NCBI RefSeq assembly: GCF_022539315.1
Contig: NC_066315.1
Span: 94,655,990-94,719,989 of the forward strand
Origin: Serinus canaria
Taxonomy: Eukaryota; Chordata; Aves; Passeriformes; Fringillidae
DNA length: 64,000 nucleotides
Reading direction: 5' to 3'
Positions 51,063 through 63,489 of this stretch are shown here, in pieces (position 1 is the stretch's first letter; each line of letters starts with the position of its first letter). The position numbers and the translations under genes were made by a program. The notes under the pieces were generated by a model, which ran no database searches, was not told the origin of the DNA, and worked only from the letters and a program-made list of their open reading frames with translations.

Positions 51063-53301
51063 AGTTGTCTTGCAGATCCTAATTTCACTTTCACTATATA
51101 TGAAGTTGAGAGAGACAATAATCTCCTCTTCATATTGGTGATCATCAAGGACAATGATAGAAAAACTCAAGAGAATTTCCCCTCTCTACCAGCATACATC
51201 TGATTTAAGCAAACTGGGTCCAAAACATGGTGGATCCCTTTGCTACTGGATCTCTTTTCTTAAGAGAAAGTGCTCCCTTTCTTAAGAGAAAAGGCATGAT
51301 CTGAATTTCCATGAAAACAGCAACAAGGCCCTGTTGCCATTATGGTAAATACCGTGTTTTTTCATAAGAAAAGACGATGAAGATAATTCTTTCCATTGAA
51401 CATTTCCAATTATTAGTTGGCAGCTGAAATGGCTGTTGGAGCAGCTTTGAACAAACTGCAGGTCCCAGCTGTGTTTTACAAATGTGAACGAATGTCTGCA
51501 AAAGATATGATTTTGAAAAAAATCTGTCATCTCTTCCCCACTGGTTCATGTGCTGTCAGAGTAATGGCCATGACATTCTCAATATTGTCAGCAGCAATGC
51601 TCCATTGACAAAAAGAAAAAAGAATGAGGACACACACAGCCCCAGGTCTGATAATATTTGCCTTATTGCCCTTCATAACATGACATGTGATGCGTACAGC
51701 TCTGTGTGTTGCCCTTTCTATGAACAAGTGCTTTGAGGGAGCTTACATAATCTTCTGCATGACCAGGTAGGCACCAGAAAAGCAGCTTCCTTGTTCCTAC
51801 CTGTCACTCAAACCAATCTGAAATTTGATTTAGATCAGGTCTGCCAGAGAAATTTTACTTTGCTATTGTAAAACGTGAAAAAAAACCAAACAACCAACCA
51901 AAAAAAAAAAAAAAAAAAAAAAAAAAAGAAAAGCAACCCAAAAAAAAAAAAACTAAAGAAAAAGTTGAATTTAATTCCAGTATAACGTTTCCTGTAGGAA
52001 GAGACACACACACCTAGGAAAGTAACTGCAAGTTTCATAGTCCTAGTATCTTTCTTCCTTGACTCCGTTTTCATTGTCTGTGGTGTTTTTGTAAACTTTA
52101 AGCATCTTAAACCAAATTAAATATTGAAGTGTAGGCTGGCTTGGGGTTGTCTGTTTTTTCAAATGTGTAGGGACTGAAAAAAGGAATGGCTTCTCTTTAA
52201 TTGTTTTTTACTTTTTACAGCATGGTGGATTGAAATCTGAGCAGCTGAATGTAGTTGAGCCTGCTTTCAGAACTGAGCAGTGTTTTTTCCCAGGGCTTGT
52301 AAGTGATTTTTTCTGGAATCACTGCAGAAATCGGTACTATACTTTTGGTGCTGCTTACAGCATCTGGGGAGTCAAGCAGTAGGAGCCAGGCACCACCAGA
52401 GGGTGCCAATTACTTCCATAAGCAGGAAAATAAACTTGTCAGGTATTCTCTGGAATAAATGTCAGGGAAATGCTACGTTATTTACTGAGTGGATGTGTTC
52501 AGAAGGTTGTGTTGGGCATTACACTGGCCATCAAAAGCATCCCTGTGACCACTGCCATTAGCAATAAGCCATGGGAGCCAAAGCATGAAGCACACACCTC
52601 TAGGATCAGGGGCAGCGTGGCAAATGCCTCTGGGTGCAATTACAGAGACAAGATGAGATGCATGAGTTGAATGACTGCCTACCAGAGCTATTTTAATACA
52701 TATTTTGCTCTACAGCCAGGAAATCTGCAGGCAAACAGGGGAGAAAAAAGGTATGAGGACTCAAGGATGTGTTAGGAGTAGCTGCAGAGCAGGCAGCAAA
52801 CACACACGGGTAGAATTTTAACTGTGATATGTGGTGAAAATTTGGTCCTCTTTGTATGCACTGACCCCTGCACGGATGAAATTTAGGAGTGTGGTGGCAC
52901 AGGAGGTTTCTGTGTTAAAGAGCAATGAACTTGATAAGGATCTTCCCTAACCCTTTCCTCTCTGCCACTGTTACTTTTTTATCCCTTCTGCAAATTCTCC
53001 CATTTTAAACAGTTTTAGTGCTTCTCTAAGCCCCCAAGGAATCCACTAGTAAGAAATGGAGAAAAAGTCAGACAGCACTGTGGGTAATCATATTAAGTAA
53101 CAATTATGAATTATGAACATTTTAACGTGCTAGCAATCAGAGTTGTACAATATTAAACCAGCCTGTGTTGCAGCAATTTGGATTTTTGTTTTGTTTACAC
53201 AAGATATACTCTAGGCTGAACAAATATGCAGTGTGAAAAACAGAATGGTGGTCCCATTTTATTTATTTTTCCCTTTTTATTTTTTGGGTGGGGGGGCAGG
53301 A
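51063..53301. other. Spacer between two related LTRs
   Basis: This 2.2 kb segment is where the interior of a provirus would lie if the two LTRs belonged together. I see no primer-binding site next to the inner LTR ends, no polypurine tract and no gag, pol or env-like frame. Open frames are under 85 codons. It holds a 28-base A run at 51900. It is best read as ordinary intergenic DNA. Confidence 0.55.
51900..51927 (+). repeat. Poly(A) run of 28 with A-rich flanks
   Basis: An uninterrupted run of A preceded by caaccaacc and followed by a second A run at about 51940-51952. It may be a simple repeat or the relic tail of a retrocopy. No duplicated flank or body was found to decide. Confidence 0.9.
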
Positions 53302-54102
53302 TGTGGTGGGTTGACCATGGCTGGCTGCCAGATGCCCACCTGGCTTCTCTCTCCCTCTCCACCTACTCAGCAAGCCAAGTAGAAAATAGGTGGAAAAGCT
53401 CAAGGGTTGACATAAAAACCAGGTAAACTGTTTATTGATTAATGTTACTGGTAAAACTGACTCACCTTGGGAAAGATTAATATATTTCCAATTAAGAATA
53501 GAACAGGATAATGAGAAATGAAGACAAAAACCAAAACACCTTCCTTTCATCCCTCCTCCCTGCCAGCATCAACTTCACTCTTTCACTCCTTACTCCAAAC
53601 TTCCTCCTCCGCACTGGTGCAGGGTGATGGGAAATGGGGGTCATAGTTAATCGATAACAGCTCCTCTCCTCTGCTCCTTCCTCCTCATCCTGTTCCCCTG
53701 CTTCAGCAGGGGTCTTTCCACTGGCTGCATTTTCCTTCAGGGCATGTACACCTGCCTTAGTGTGGTAGCCTCCCCAGTGAGAATATCTGCTTCATCATGG
53801 TCCTCTCTGGGGCTTGCAGAGAAATCTCTGCTCCAGCGCCTGGAGCACCCTCTCTCCCTCCCTCTTCTCTCACCTTGGTATTTGCAGGACTGTTTCTCAC
53901 ACATTTTTCTCACTTCTCTCTCTCAACTGCTTGCAGCATTATTTACCCTTTCTTAAGCACACGTTCTCAGAGACACCACACCTATGGCTGAGGTGTTCTG
54001 CTGTGTCCTGGAAGTGGGTGGGTTGGAAAAGATTGTGTTTCTCGTGGGAGGCCAGCCTTGGCAGCCTTCCCCAGCCAGGCCTGGACACCTCTACCCAATA
54101 CA
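53302..54102 (-). mobile_element. ERV LTR, copy 2 (shorter, diverged)
   Basis: Shares the order of copy 1: tgggttgaccatggctgg at the left, aatagaacaggataatgaga, cttcatcatggtc, tctgctccagcgcctggagc, then acccaataca at the right. It is read on the minus strand. It is about 260 bases shorter and has a different U3 edge, so it is another subfamily or has an internal deletion. No clear target duplication. Confidence 0.7.
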
Positions 54103-57100
54103 AGGGCTTAGGGATAAGCTACAGCATTTAAGAGGAAGGGGGAAATGGAGAAAAAACTGAAGGACGAGGGGGCACCTATGGAGTTAACCAAGAGGTTGAG
54201 GTTTCATGGCTGAAAGAGGGAGCTGCAAGCAATAAGCCAGGGCACTTGGGTCCAGCAGGGCACCAGACAGGTTGTGCTGTAGCCAGAGCTCTGGAAGAGT
54301 TTGCTAAAGACCAACAACTGAAAACACTTTTTAGGCAGAATAATGAAAAAGAAACATTATTTCATTTTCTCTGAGACATTCTTCTCCCCAAAGAAATATC
54401 AGAACCAGCTTAGGAGGAAGATGAAGCCAGAACAAGTAGAAGTGAATCTAAACCAAAACTTCACAATGTTCAGTGACATCCTATCCTTGCAGAAATTTGC
54501 TAGTTAGTTTCACAGTTTCACTATGAGATACTTAAGTGTTTTACCTGAAAGCACATAAATTAATTTATGTGCCCACTCACATCCCATGCCAAGCCACTGT
54601 CTGACTCAAGATAATGTTATTGGCATCTTCACTTTCCACCAATTTAGTTTTTTCCTGGACAACAATGATAAATCAATTAATTGTCTAGTGATTTAGTTTT
54701 AGAAAGGTTAAGAGCTGCAGGAAGTCAAATGTGTCTGTGATAAGTAGGTAAAGTCATTCTTGGGATGAAAAGTCTACTGGGATTGTTGGTGAGTAGCTTT
54801 GACAGTAACCAAAATACAGCAGGAAATGTTGCTCACTGTTGCCCACTACAGTGAACCATCCAAGATATCACTATTTTAGCTGTGAAATTTGCCCTATTTT
54901 AAATGTGACAGAACATCTTACAGGATTAAAGTTAAGCCACAGTCCCCTGCCAAATCTAGGTCAAAATGAGGATTGGAAGGCACTTGCCATAACTAATGTG
55001 TTTGTGCCACGTTCCTGTCTGGCCCCAGCTCCACAAAAGGTGTTGGGTGTCCCCATGCAGCTGCCCCTGCTCAGAGCTGGCCAAGCAGACAGAGGAAATG
55101 CATTAGAAAACAATTGTCTGTATGTGGGGAAATGTTAACTCTTATGTCTTTCCAAAGTGTTGTAAGTGCCCATTAGTGAGGAAGTCAAGGAGTCAGTTTT
55201 TCACTGCAGTTGTTGTGTAGCAGACTTTGTAATGTGACCCATCCCTCATTTCCTCCTAAGCTCCTATCAGATCTGGAGTTCATGTGCTTGGGAATGTCAT
55301 CAGGAAAGATATAGGAGACAACATCTGCAAAAACAGTGACTCATTTGGCTGTCCTGAACCTTCATATTCTCTAGGTCCAGGATTTCAGAATCTGCATATT
55401 TTACAACTATGTTGGTGACTGTTTTTACAGGAGTCTCATTCTATTTCTATTATACATTAAATATTAATTTTCAGCTGTTCTTTATTATCTTTGGCATGAT
55501 GTAAATTTGTTTAGGCTACTAGGAATGTGACAGAATGAATCAGACAGATTTTGGCAGAAAATTGCCTGTCTGGCTTTGCATGGCACTCCCAAGGCACTGA
55601 GTGTAGGTTCATTCACATCACACAGAACCTTGCCTTTAGGCAAGGAGGCCACATGAGAGACCTGAGGGAAATTCCAAAATTATCTTTGATGTCAGTGGGC
55701 TATGTAAGGGTTCATGAAAATCTTTTGGGGGATGGAAAGTGATTTTAAGTGTATCACCCATGACTTCTGACCTGACAAGAGTGTTCAAAATGTTGTATGG
55801 AGGAGTTCAGACTGATTTCAAGAGATTGTCAGATCAGTCGTGGGTGAGATTACACATGGAAAAGCATGCCATCCTCCAGTGTTAATGAAATTCCTCTGGT
55901 GTTTGTGGAAAATATGAACATGGGTGAATGGCAGTATCTGATCATTGTTTGTTATCTCGTTTTCTATTTCTGATGCCATTTTTATATAAATAGTTCAACT
56001 TAGTAGGCCATCAGGAAAGGTAATGTGTGTCTTTTTCCGCCCTATACATATTTAGATTATGTTCATTCCTTAAATACTGTGTCAGGCAGAGCTACTTGAA
56101 AGTAAGATTGATCCTTGCCATCTGTGTCTACTGATCCTGGTCAAATACAGAAGAGAAAAGAAACTGCAAGGAATGTTGGGAAGAGCTAGAGGACAGGCAG
56201 TTTGAGCAGCATGATTACTAGACTGCTGAGAGGAGAAGGGAGATGTCAATTTTGATGAGGAAGGAAGGGCTTCTAAAAACTCACTTTGTAAGCTGTGCAG
56301 AGTTTGCTGCAGCACAGAAGGCTACTGAGTGACTCAAACCAAGCCTGGAAGCAAGACACTCTTGCAAAGATGTATGAGGCAATGGGTGAGTTGGGTATAA
56401 ACCCTTTTATCCACATTGTGATTACCCAAGTCACTTTGATTTTCTTTCTGTTAAAATTTGCTGTCTTGATTTATAGTCTAAGAAATCTGTGCTTTCAAAA
56501 CTTGTTCCTTATAGGGAGCCCTTTATATGAGATGATCTGGACACAAGAATTTCTGAGAGGTCTCAGCAGTTCAGAGGTCCACCACAGGCTCTTAGGACAA
56601 TTATTGTTTATGATCTTTCCCTGTGTGTATCTGAACTTTGCCTGTGTTTTGTCCATGTAGCTTTCATATCCACTTCCTTATTTTCATGAAAATGGCCATT
56701 TTAATGGAACAGTGGAACAATGGAAGTTGTTCCTGATGATGTTACATATAAACAGTCAATTACTTTGTCAGCGTACATCCAGTTGATATCATGGACTACA
56801 AGGAGATGTTTTCATCTACTTTTTTCTAACATAGCACTTTAAACTTAATAACTGATATTTATGGCAAGTTGCAAAAGAAATCCTAGTGCACTAGTGTTTG
56901 TGTGTTTGTTGGCTTGTCTGAAAACTCAAAACTGTTCTGCATACAACTCCATTTACTTCCTTGTGATTAGGATATTATTTTATGAACAAATAAATAAATA
57001 AATAAATTAATTAATTAATTAAAAAAACTTTCCAACTTTGAAGATCTGCAGTGTTGTGCAAACCAATTATAATTTTAAAAAAACCTAAATATATGTGAGT

Positions 57101-57919
57101 TCAGCCACAAGTGACAAGGGGATAGAGATTATCATATTTCATGATTATTCCTCTCCATGTATTTAGGTAATTCTGAAACCAAAATATTTCTTTTCATTTT
57201 CAGAATTAAATCTATCTGAAGATACTTAATCAAAAGTTTCCATGAAGAAAAAATAGGCATAAAGATTAAATATTAAATATTATTTTTTGCCATTTTTTTA
57301 CTATGCATTTCAAAGCAAAGCAATAAAATACAATCACAAAAATTGCAATTACCTCTAGAAATAAGTTAAAAAGATTGCAGAGTTTTTGCTTTATAAAAGT
57401 AACTGCAATTATCCAAAGTCCTTGCTTTCAAAAAAAGATAATATAAAGTTTCAAACTCCAGAGATGCATTTTAGGCCAAATGCAAAAAATGTGGCACAAA
57501 ATGTAAATATATTTATGTAATGTGCTCATAAATGATTCAGTGTTTAGACACCAATCTAATTTTGTTTAAACTGTACCACTTTATTGTAGGCTACAAAATT
57601 TTGAAGTTTGAATTAAGTTAATGGGCAATATAGATATAGCTTCTGGGTAAGTTCTGTTTTCTTAGTTTTGGTTTCTGTTATTTTTCATTGTGGAAAAAAG
57701 CTCAGCTTTTGGGGGAGGAAAAAGTAAAAAGGAAGAGAGAAAGATCTTCCTGAATAAGTCTTTGTTCCTGAATTTCTCTCTATGACAATCTATAATTATG
57801 ATGATAATTCCCCACTTAAAGCAGATGTTCTAGCATATCTCTTTGGTCTTTTTCTTAAACTTAGCAATATTGGGGGCAAGGAATATTAGCCTTTAGCAAG
57901 TTATACTTGAGATCTCAAC
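54103..57919. other. Intergenic, no gene seen
   Basis: No gene or transposon that I can support. A/T simple repeats lie at 56988-57021. Confidence 0.6.
56988..57021 (+). repeat. (AAAT)n and (TTAA)n simple repeat
   Basis: Five units of aaat-type repeat pass directly into four of ttaa. Confidence 0.95.
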
Positions 57920-58354
57920 AGACTGGATTGAAGGGCTGAGGATAACCGCATGAGGTTCAATAGGGTGAAGGTTTCTGTCCTGCACTTGGGTCACAACCAC
58001 CCCTGCAGCACTACAGACTGGGGTAAGAATGACTGGAAAACTGCCCAGTGAGAAGGGACCTGAAGGTGCTGGTTGACAGCCTACTGAGCGTGATCCAGCA
58101 GTGCCCAGCCGGCCAGCAAGGCCAAAGGCATCCTGGCCTGTAACTGGAATAGTGTGGCCAGCAGGAGCAGGGCAGTGATGGTGTCCCAGTACTCTGCACC
58201 AGTGATGTCACACCTCAAGTACTGTGATAAATTCAGGACCCCTCACTCAAAAAGAACATTGAGGTGCTGGAGTGAGTCCAGAGAAGGGCAACAAAGCTAG
58301 TGAAGGGTCTAGAAAGCATGAATTAGGAGCTGCTGAGGGAGCTGGTTTGAGAAA
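57920..58354 (+). mobile_element. CR1 LINE fragment (RT 3' region)
   Basis: Read on the + strand it follows the CR1 end of RT: gataaccgcatgaggttcaa, tgcacttgggtcac, ggacctgaaggtgctggttg, ggccagcaggagcaggg, cacctcaagtactgtg and gagtccagagaagggcaaca, breaking off after ggagctggtttgag. Many indels destroy the frame. There is no 3' untranslated end, so it is truncated on both sides. Confidence 0.85.
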
Positions 58355-61300
58355 CTAAACTTCTCAAAGTACTATTCAAACAGATGTGATAGTAATGAAA
58401 ATAAATGATGAATGTATTAGTTCAATTGATGCAGTGGTTCTCTGTAGGTAACTATGATCTGGCATTCGTTTGCCTGTATACCAGTCTCAGGCCTGCCCAA
58501 GATTTTGGAGGGACACATTTTGCAAATCTCCTCCAAAGAGAGGAAGATAAATGCCTGGATGCATGTCTTTCCTTGCGTAATAGAAAATTTTCACTTTTGG
58601 AAAGAGAAATTTTCTCATTTTTTAATAGAAAAAATAGGCTTCAACGGAAAGATATGGAAAGGTTTCCCATCCCTAGAAAAAAATGGACCTCAATAAAAAG
58701 TAACAACTTCCAGGGACTGAATTCTCAAATTAATAAGAAATAAACTCAGTACAAAACCCCCAATCACTTCTAAAATAGGTGGGTTTTTTGTTCAGTTTGT
58801 GTTACAGGGAGGATTTTGGGTTCTGGTGTTAGTTTTGGGTTCTATTCTTGCCATAAAATAAAATCCTCTAGATTCTTAAAATGGATTAAGATGTGAGCAA
58901 AATTAAGTGACCAACATATGATAAAAAGAAAAATCCCAGTGAGATGCAGCATAAGTTACTAGATGCCACTGATATTTTTATGCTTAGAAGGGGGAAAAGA
59001 AACACAAAAAATAATCTGATATAATGTTTGAGACAGAACAAACAGCCAGAAGAGTAGCCAACAGAAAGATCATAACACATGGCAGATCATAAATAGCAGA
59101 TAGTGGATGACACAATCATCTCCATATGTGAGCCACCCTTAATGGCCATCTGGGTTAAAAGTTCCTGTAAAGAGTTTTTTTTGACCTTCAGCATGGTAGC
59201 AAAATTCCTGAACTGATACAGCCTTCAAGGAAAAGGCAATTATAGAAGGTTCTCTGCAGCTGGACTGTCAGAATATGGGCAATAAATTTTGAAGTGGGTA
59301 AGATCTTGGAAGTGAGAAGGGGTCCTGTGTGTCTACTTGCCCAGTCACGCACAACAGGAGAGTGAAGATCAGGGTTATTGGGGGATGATTCTTTTAGCTA
59401 ATCATATTTCAGTTCTTCTGCTTGATGTGGTCGTATTCCCTTTATCTCCTTTTACAAATTGGTGTAATAGACCCCAGGAACCACTGGAGTATTGAGGCTG
59501 TAGCCCCCAATAAAAGTTCCACAAAATATAGTGAATTCTAACTAAATTTTCAATGAAAGAGAATACATTTATAAAAGTAAAGCAACAGTGCCATTAGCTT
59601 CCTGTTATGATTAGAAAACAGCTGAAGTGTCCCTTAGTCTTACATGTTGAAACTTGGTTTATTTATATTTTGTCTTTTCAGTTGCTTTTCTATTTGGTAT
59701 CATTGAGTTCTTGGCAGATTACTTCTGTTGAAATGTCTTGATGCTTTTTCAGTTTTATTAGCTAATTATTTTATTTCTTTTTCAAGTTAATCATTATTAT
59801 TCTCTTCTAAAATACATGGCATTGTGTGCTATAAAAAAATGTAATTTAGTGTTTGGTGATCCATTGGATATTTTTGCTGTTTTCTTTAACAAAAAATGCC
59901 TGTTCCCATAATCCTGCTAATGTTCAGTTTTTGACTCCAAAGATTACATATTTTCTACTTATTGGAATATGACATTTTTCCCTCAATAAAAGGAGAGCAT
60001 TTTGGAATTTGTAAGAAAATATTTTATTGCACTGTAGAATAACATTCCTGACTTTCTTTTCACTGTAAAGCTGTCTCATGCCTCAGAAGTGATTCTCCAA
60101 TATTTCTGAAAACTATAGGGTCAGCTGTGGCTTGAACCCTGGAAGTTACAGAAAAGCTTCTTATGTTTTCAAAAGCACTTATGTTTTCACTTACTTTTTT
60201 TTTTTTTTTTATGTGTAAAGTGTAGTTTCTTTAATTCCGTATATAATTTTGGTTTAATTCATTTTAAGGGCCTGCTTGTTTCTTGAAATCATCTCAAGAA
60301 AAGGTTATGCTGCTCAATAGTATTATTTTTGCTTAATGTACATGTTGGAGAGAGCCTTTAAAACATATTTAATGCTCAAGCATCTACCATCCTGTGAAGG
60401 TTTCAATCTATTCAATATTCTAATATCTTGATGTGCAACTGCAAAACAGGGGTTGAAGAGAATGTTCTGCTACAGCATTCACTACAGTCATGTTTTCTGT
60501 GTAATTAAGTCCCTGGAATGGAACAGGATTTACATGTGATATATTAGTTAAAATATAAGGAGTATCATACAGAAAATATTTTATTATTAACAAATTAGCT
60601 CTCCAAGGTTTTGTTATTTCAAGCTGTCAACACTTTATATTTGTATTGCAGTACTGTAAATGTTTCTAAATGAAAAGAGACAATCTCAGCAAGGATTATG
60701 ATTTCTTATGCAGGTTCTATCCATCTAGCTAGCAATGAAATCTCTTATAAATTAGGTTGCCTGAAGTACCTTCCTACTCCTGTCCCAGCTGGAGCTCCCT
60801 GTGTATTCAGAGCTGCATGGAGTATTCCACTGGTGATTCCATAGGAGCTTCGTGCACAGCTGTGCTTCTTCCCTATTCCTACTCTGAATACTGTTTTGTT
60901 TTCTTTCATTTCCCCTCTGAGATGACCAAAGGAAGGGTTATTTGTGATTTCAGTAATTTCTGAACCAAATGACAATAGTTTTGTAGTTCTCTTCTGTAGA
61001 TCTGTCTTCTTGAATTCCATCTTGAAGGCTTTTAAGACCACCTCTGACAGTGTGAAACTTTTCATAAGGGAAAGTGTTTGTGCTTTTATGTTACTGTTGT
61101 TCTTTGTGCTCCCAGCATTTTAATTAGTCTGATTATTACTCTTCCTGTTTTTCCCCAAAATGAAATCTATAGGAGCAAAAAATAATTGGAGGAATGATAA
61201 ATCTAAAAAGGAACTGAAATTGAGGTGCAGATCTTTTGCTTGTTTTTCTCTGTGGACTCTTAAGTCTGATAGCACCTTCAGACATTAACATCTGACTAGA

Positions 61301-61573
61301 CTGAATACTCCTGACATTTAAAGACATCATAAATATCCATTTAACATTATAGGCCATAAAGATTTCAACAAGTCCTAAGTAAATTCTCTGTGTCAAAACT
61401 GAGTGTGGTGGCTTCACTCATTTGCTCAGACTTATTCTAAAATATTATTTCCATTTCAACTTTAGACTTAGAGACACATATTACTTACCATGAGAAAAAA
61501 TTGAAAACAATTTTTTGGAAGAGGAAGGACACCTACCATTGAAGTGACTGTGAAATGAGTCAAACATTGTGAC

Positions 61574-61610
61574 CTTACATAAGGTAAGGTAAGGTATCTT
61601 ACATAAGGTA
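61574..61610 (+). repeat. Direct repeat of cttacataaggta with aaggt units
   Basis: The 13-base word occurs at 61574-61586 and 61598-61610, with further aaggt units between and after. Confidence 0.85.
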
Positions 61611-63471
61611 TAAGGTCTGATACTTCAGAAATAGTTGGGATAGCTGGAAAGCTCGTGGTCTGGCAGCCTTTAGCAGTTGTGCTAGACAGAGTTTACTTTA
61701 ATTTCTTGTAGCAGGCAGTTAGCTTCTTCTTTGAACGAGCAGTGTGTAAACATTTGTATGTCACTGTTAATGAACCTTGTCATATAACTGTCTGAAGTCC
61801 CATTGCACTTCTGCCATTTAAAAAAATTCTCCCCTCATGATCAAAACAGGAGTATCTGAAAGAGATATAAAAAGAAGATAAATTGCAGATTAGCAATGTC
61901 AGTTTGGGAAAGATATACTTTATTACCATAAATACCAAACGAAATAAACATTTTGCTCAGTCTTTAATTAACAGAATTGCTTTTAAATGTTGGTAGTTAG
62001 AAATAATTATGGTGGTTATAAAGTGCCATTTTTTTCTGGCACAGATATAGTATAAAGTTTATAAACTGAGCACTGGTGTGCTGACCTTAGTTTTCCCCAA
62101 GGCAAAATAAACATTATTCTGACTCAAACTCCTTCCATCTTCATGCCAGAATGACATAGATATTAATGTTTTAGTTTTGCTTTTGTTTGTTTATTTTGTT
62201 CTTTGCCTAATTTAGTGTATAAATTTCCATTATTTAAGTTTGTGCTGCTTTCAGCTACAATGCCTTAGTGTTAATTTTATAATCATTGTTGAATTTAAGT
62301 GTGTAAGACAATAAAAAATTAGAGAAGACACAGAGGAAAAGAAATTGTCCATATAACTCATGGTAATTAGGGGTCTTATTAGACTGCGTTCCAGTGACCA
62401 CATAGTGCTTTCTGGAGACAGAAGAGTAAAGCATATGGAAGAAAATTCTTCACACCACTTTAAATTATGAAGCCCTTAATGTGTTTCTCATGTTCATTCT
62501 CAACACTTCTCATAGTATTCAGCCTATAAACTCCTATTGAAAATGGAGGGAGAGGTATTACAAGCTAAAAGTTCTGGTTTCTTGCTTTCCACACCTTTAA
62601 AAATGGAACACAAGAAGATAATGAGAGCAAAACCACTTCAGCCTTTCCCAGTGTACAGCTTCATCCTTTATTAAGTCTATTTTGTGAGTACTGCATTGAA
62701 GGGCTCAGGCAAGAAAGATGCAAGATGCCACCTACTTCATAATATTTATTCTGAAGGTATCAGATCAATCCTTATCTGCAAATTGTTGGGCTAACCCAAC
62801 AAAATCTGATAATGTTACAAGGATGTGTTAGAGGTATTCATTGATGTCAGTCTCCTGGGTTTTCTCAGTATCTGTCTTGAAGTTAGGGGTACTTATGTTG
62901 TTCACTCTATATTTCTCATGTAAACTCTGCAGGGGTAGATATATAATTCATAAGTTAAGGAGCATGAACCCTCTGCCCTGGTTATTTATAGAATTGACTC
63001 TCCGTTTTTGATAAGCATTTTTAATTAATAATGTAAAAATCTATTGATTTTATTTTTGTGTTTCATTTATACATACAGGAATATTTGTTCGGGCATTTAT
63101 GGAATAGTAAAAATAATTTAAAGAGAAAGATGATAAATTTAAAATTTGCACTGAAGAGTCATTTGGATGTTGTGATTTTAAATTATTATTGCGTCTTTTG
63201 AACTTCAAAGCAGGGTTACATACACACACTTGGGAGTGCTTTAAAGTCTTGTACCAAGTTAACTGATCCATTTTTTTCTGCTAGTGAGTTAGCATACCAC
63301 AGACAAATTAGACCTTACATTGTGAGATACAACACAACACAACAGATGCTGTTGCCAGTTTTTTTTTAAATTTGTAAGTCCTGTGGCTGTTTTCTTTAAA
63401 TATTGATCATAGGAATCAAGTCTTTCTAAGAAAATGAAAACCAGTTTTATTCTAAGTCAAAGAGCAGCTAT

Positions 63472-63489
63472 ATATGGAGTACTCCATAT
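63472..63489. repeat. Perfect 18-base palindrome atatggagtactccatat
   Basis: The two halves, 63472-63480 and 63481-63489, are exact reverse complements with no spacer. The left edge overlaps ctatatatgg, one base off the CArG consensus. Confidence 0.9.
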
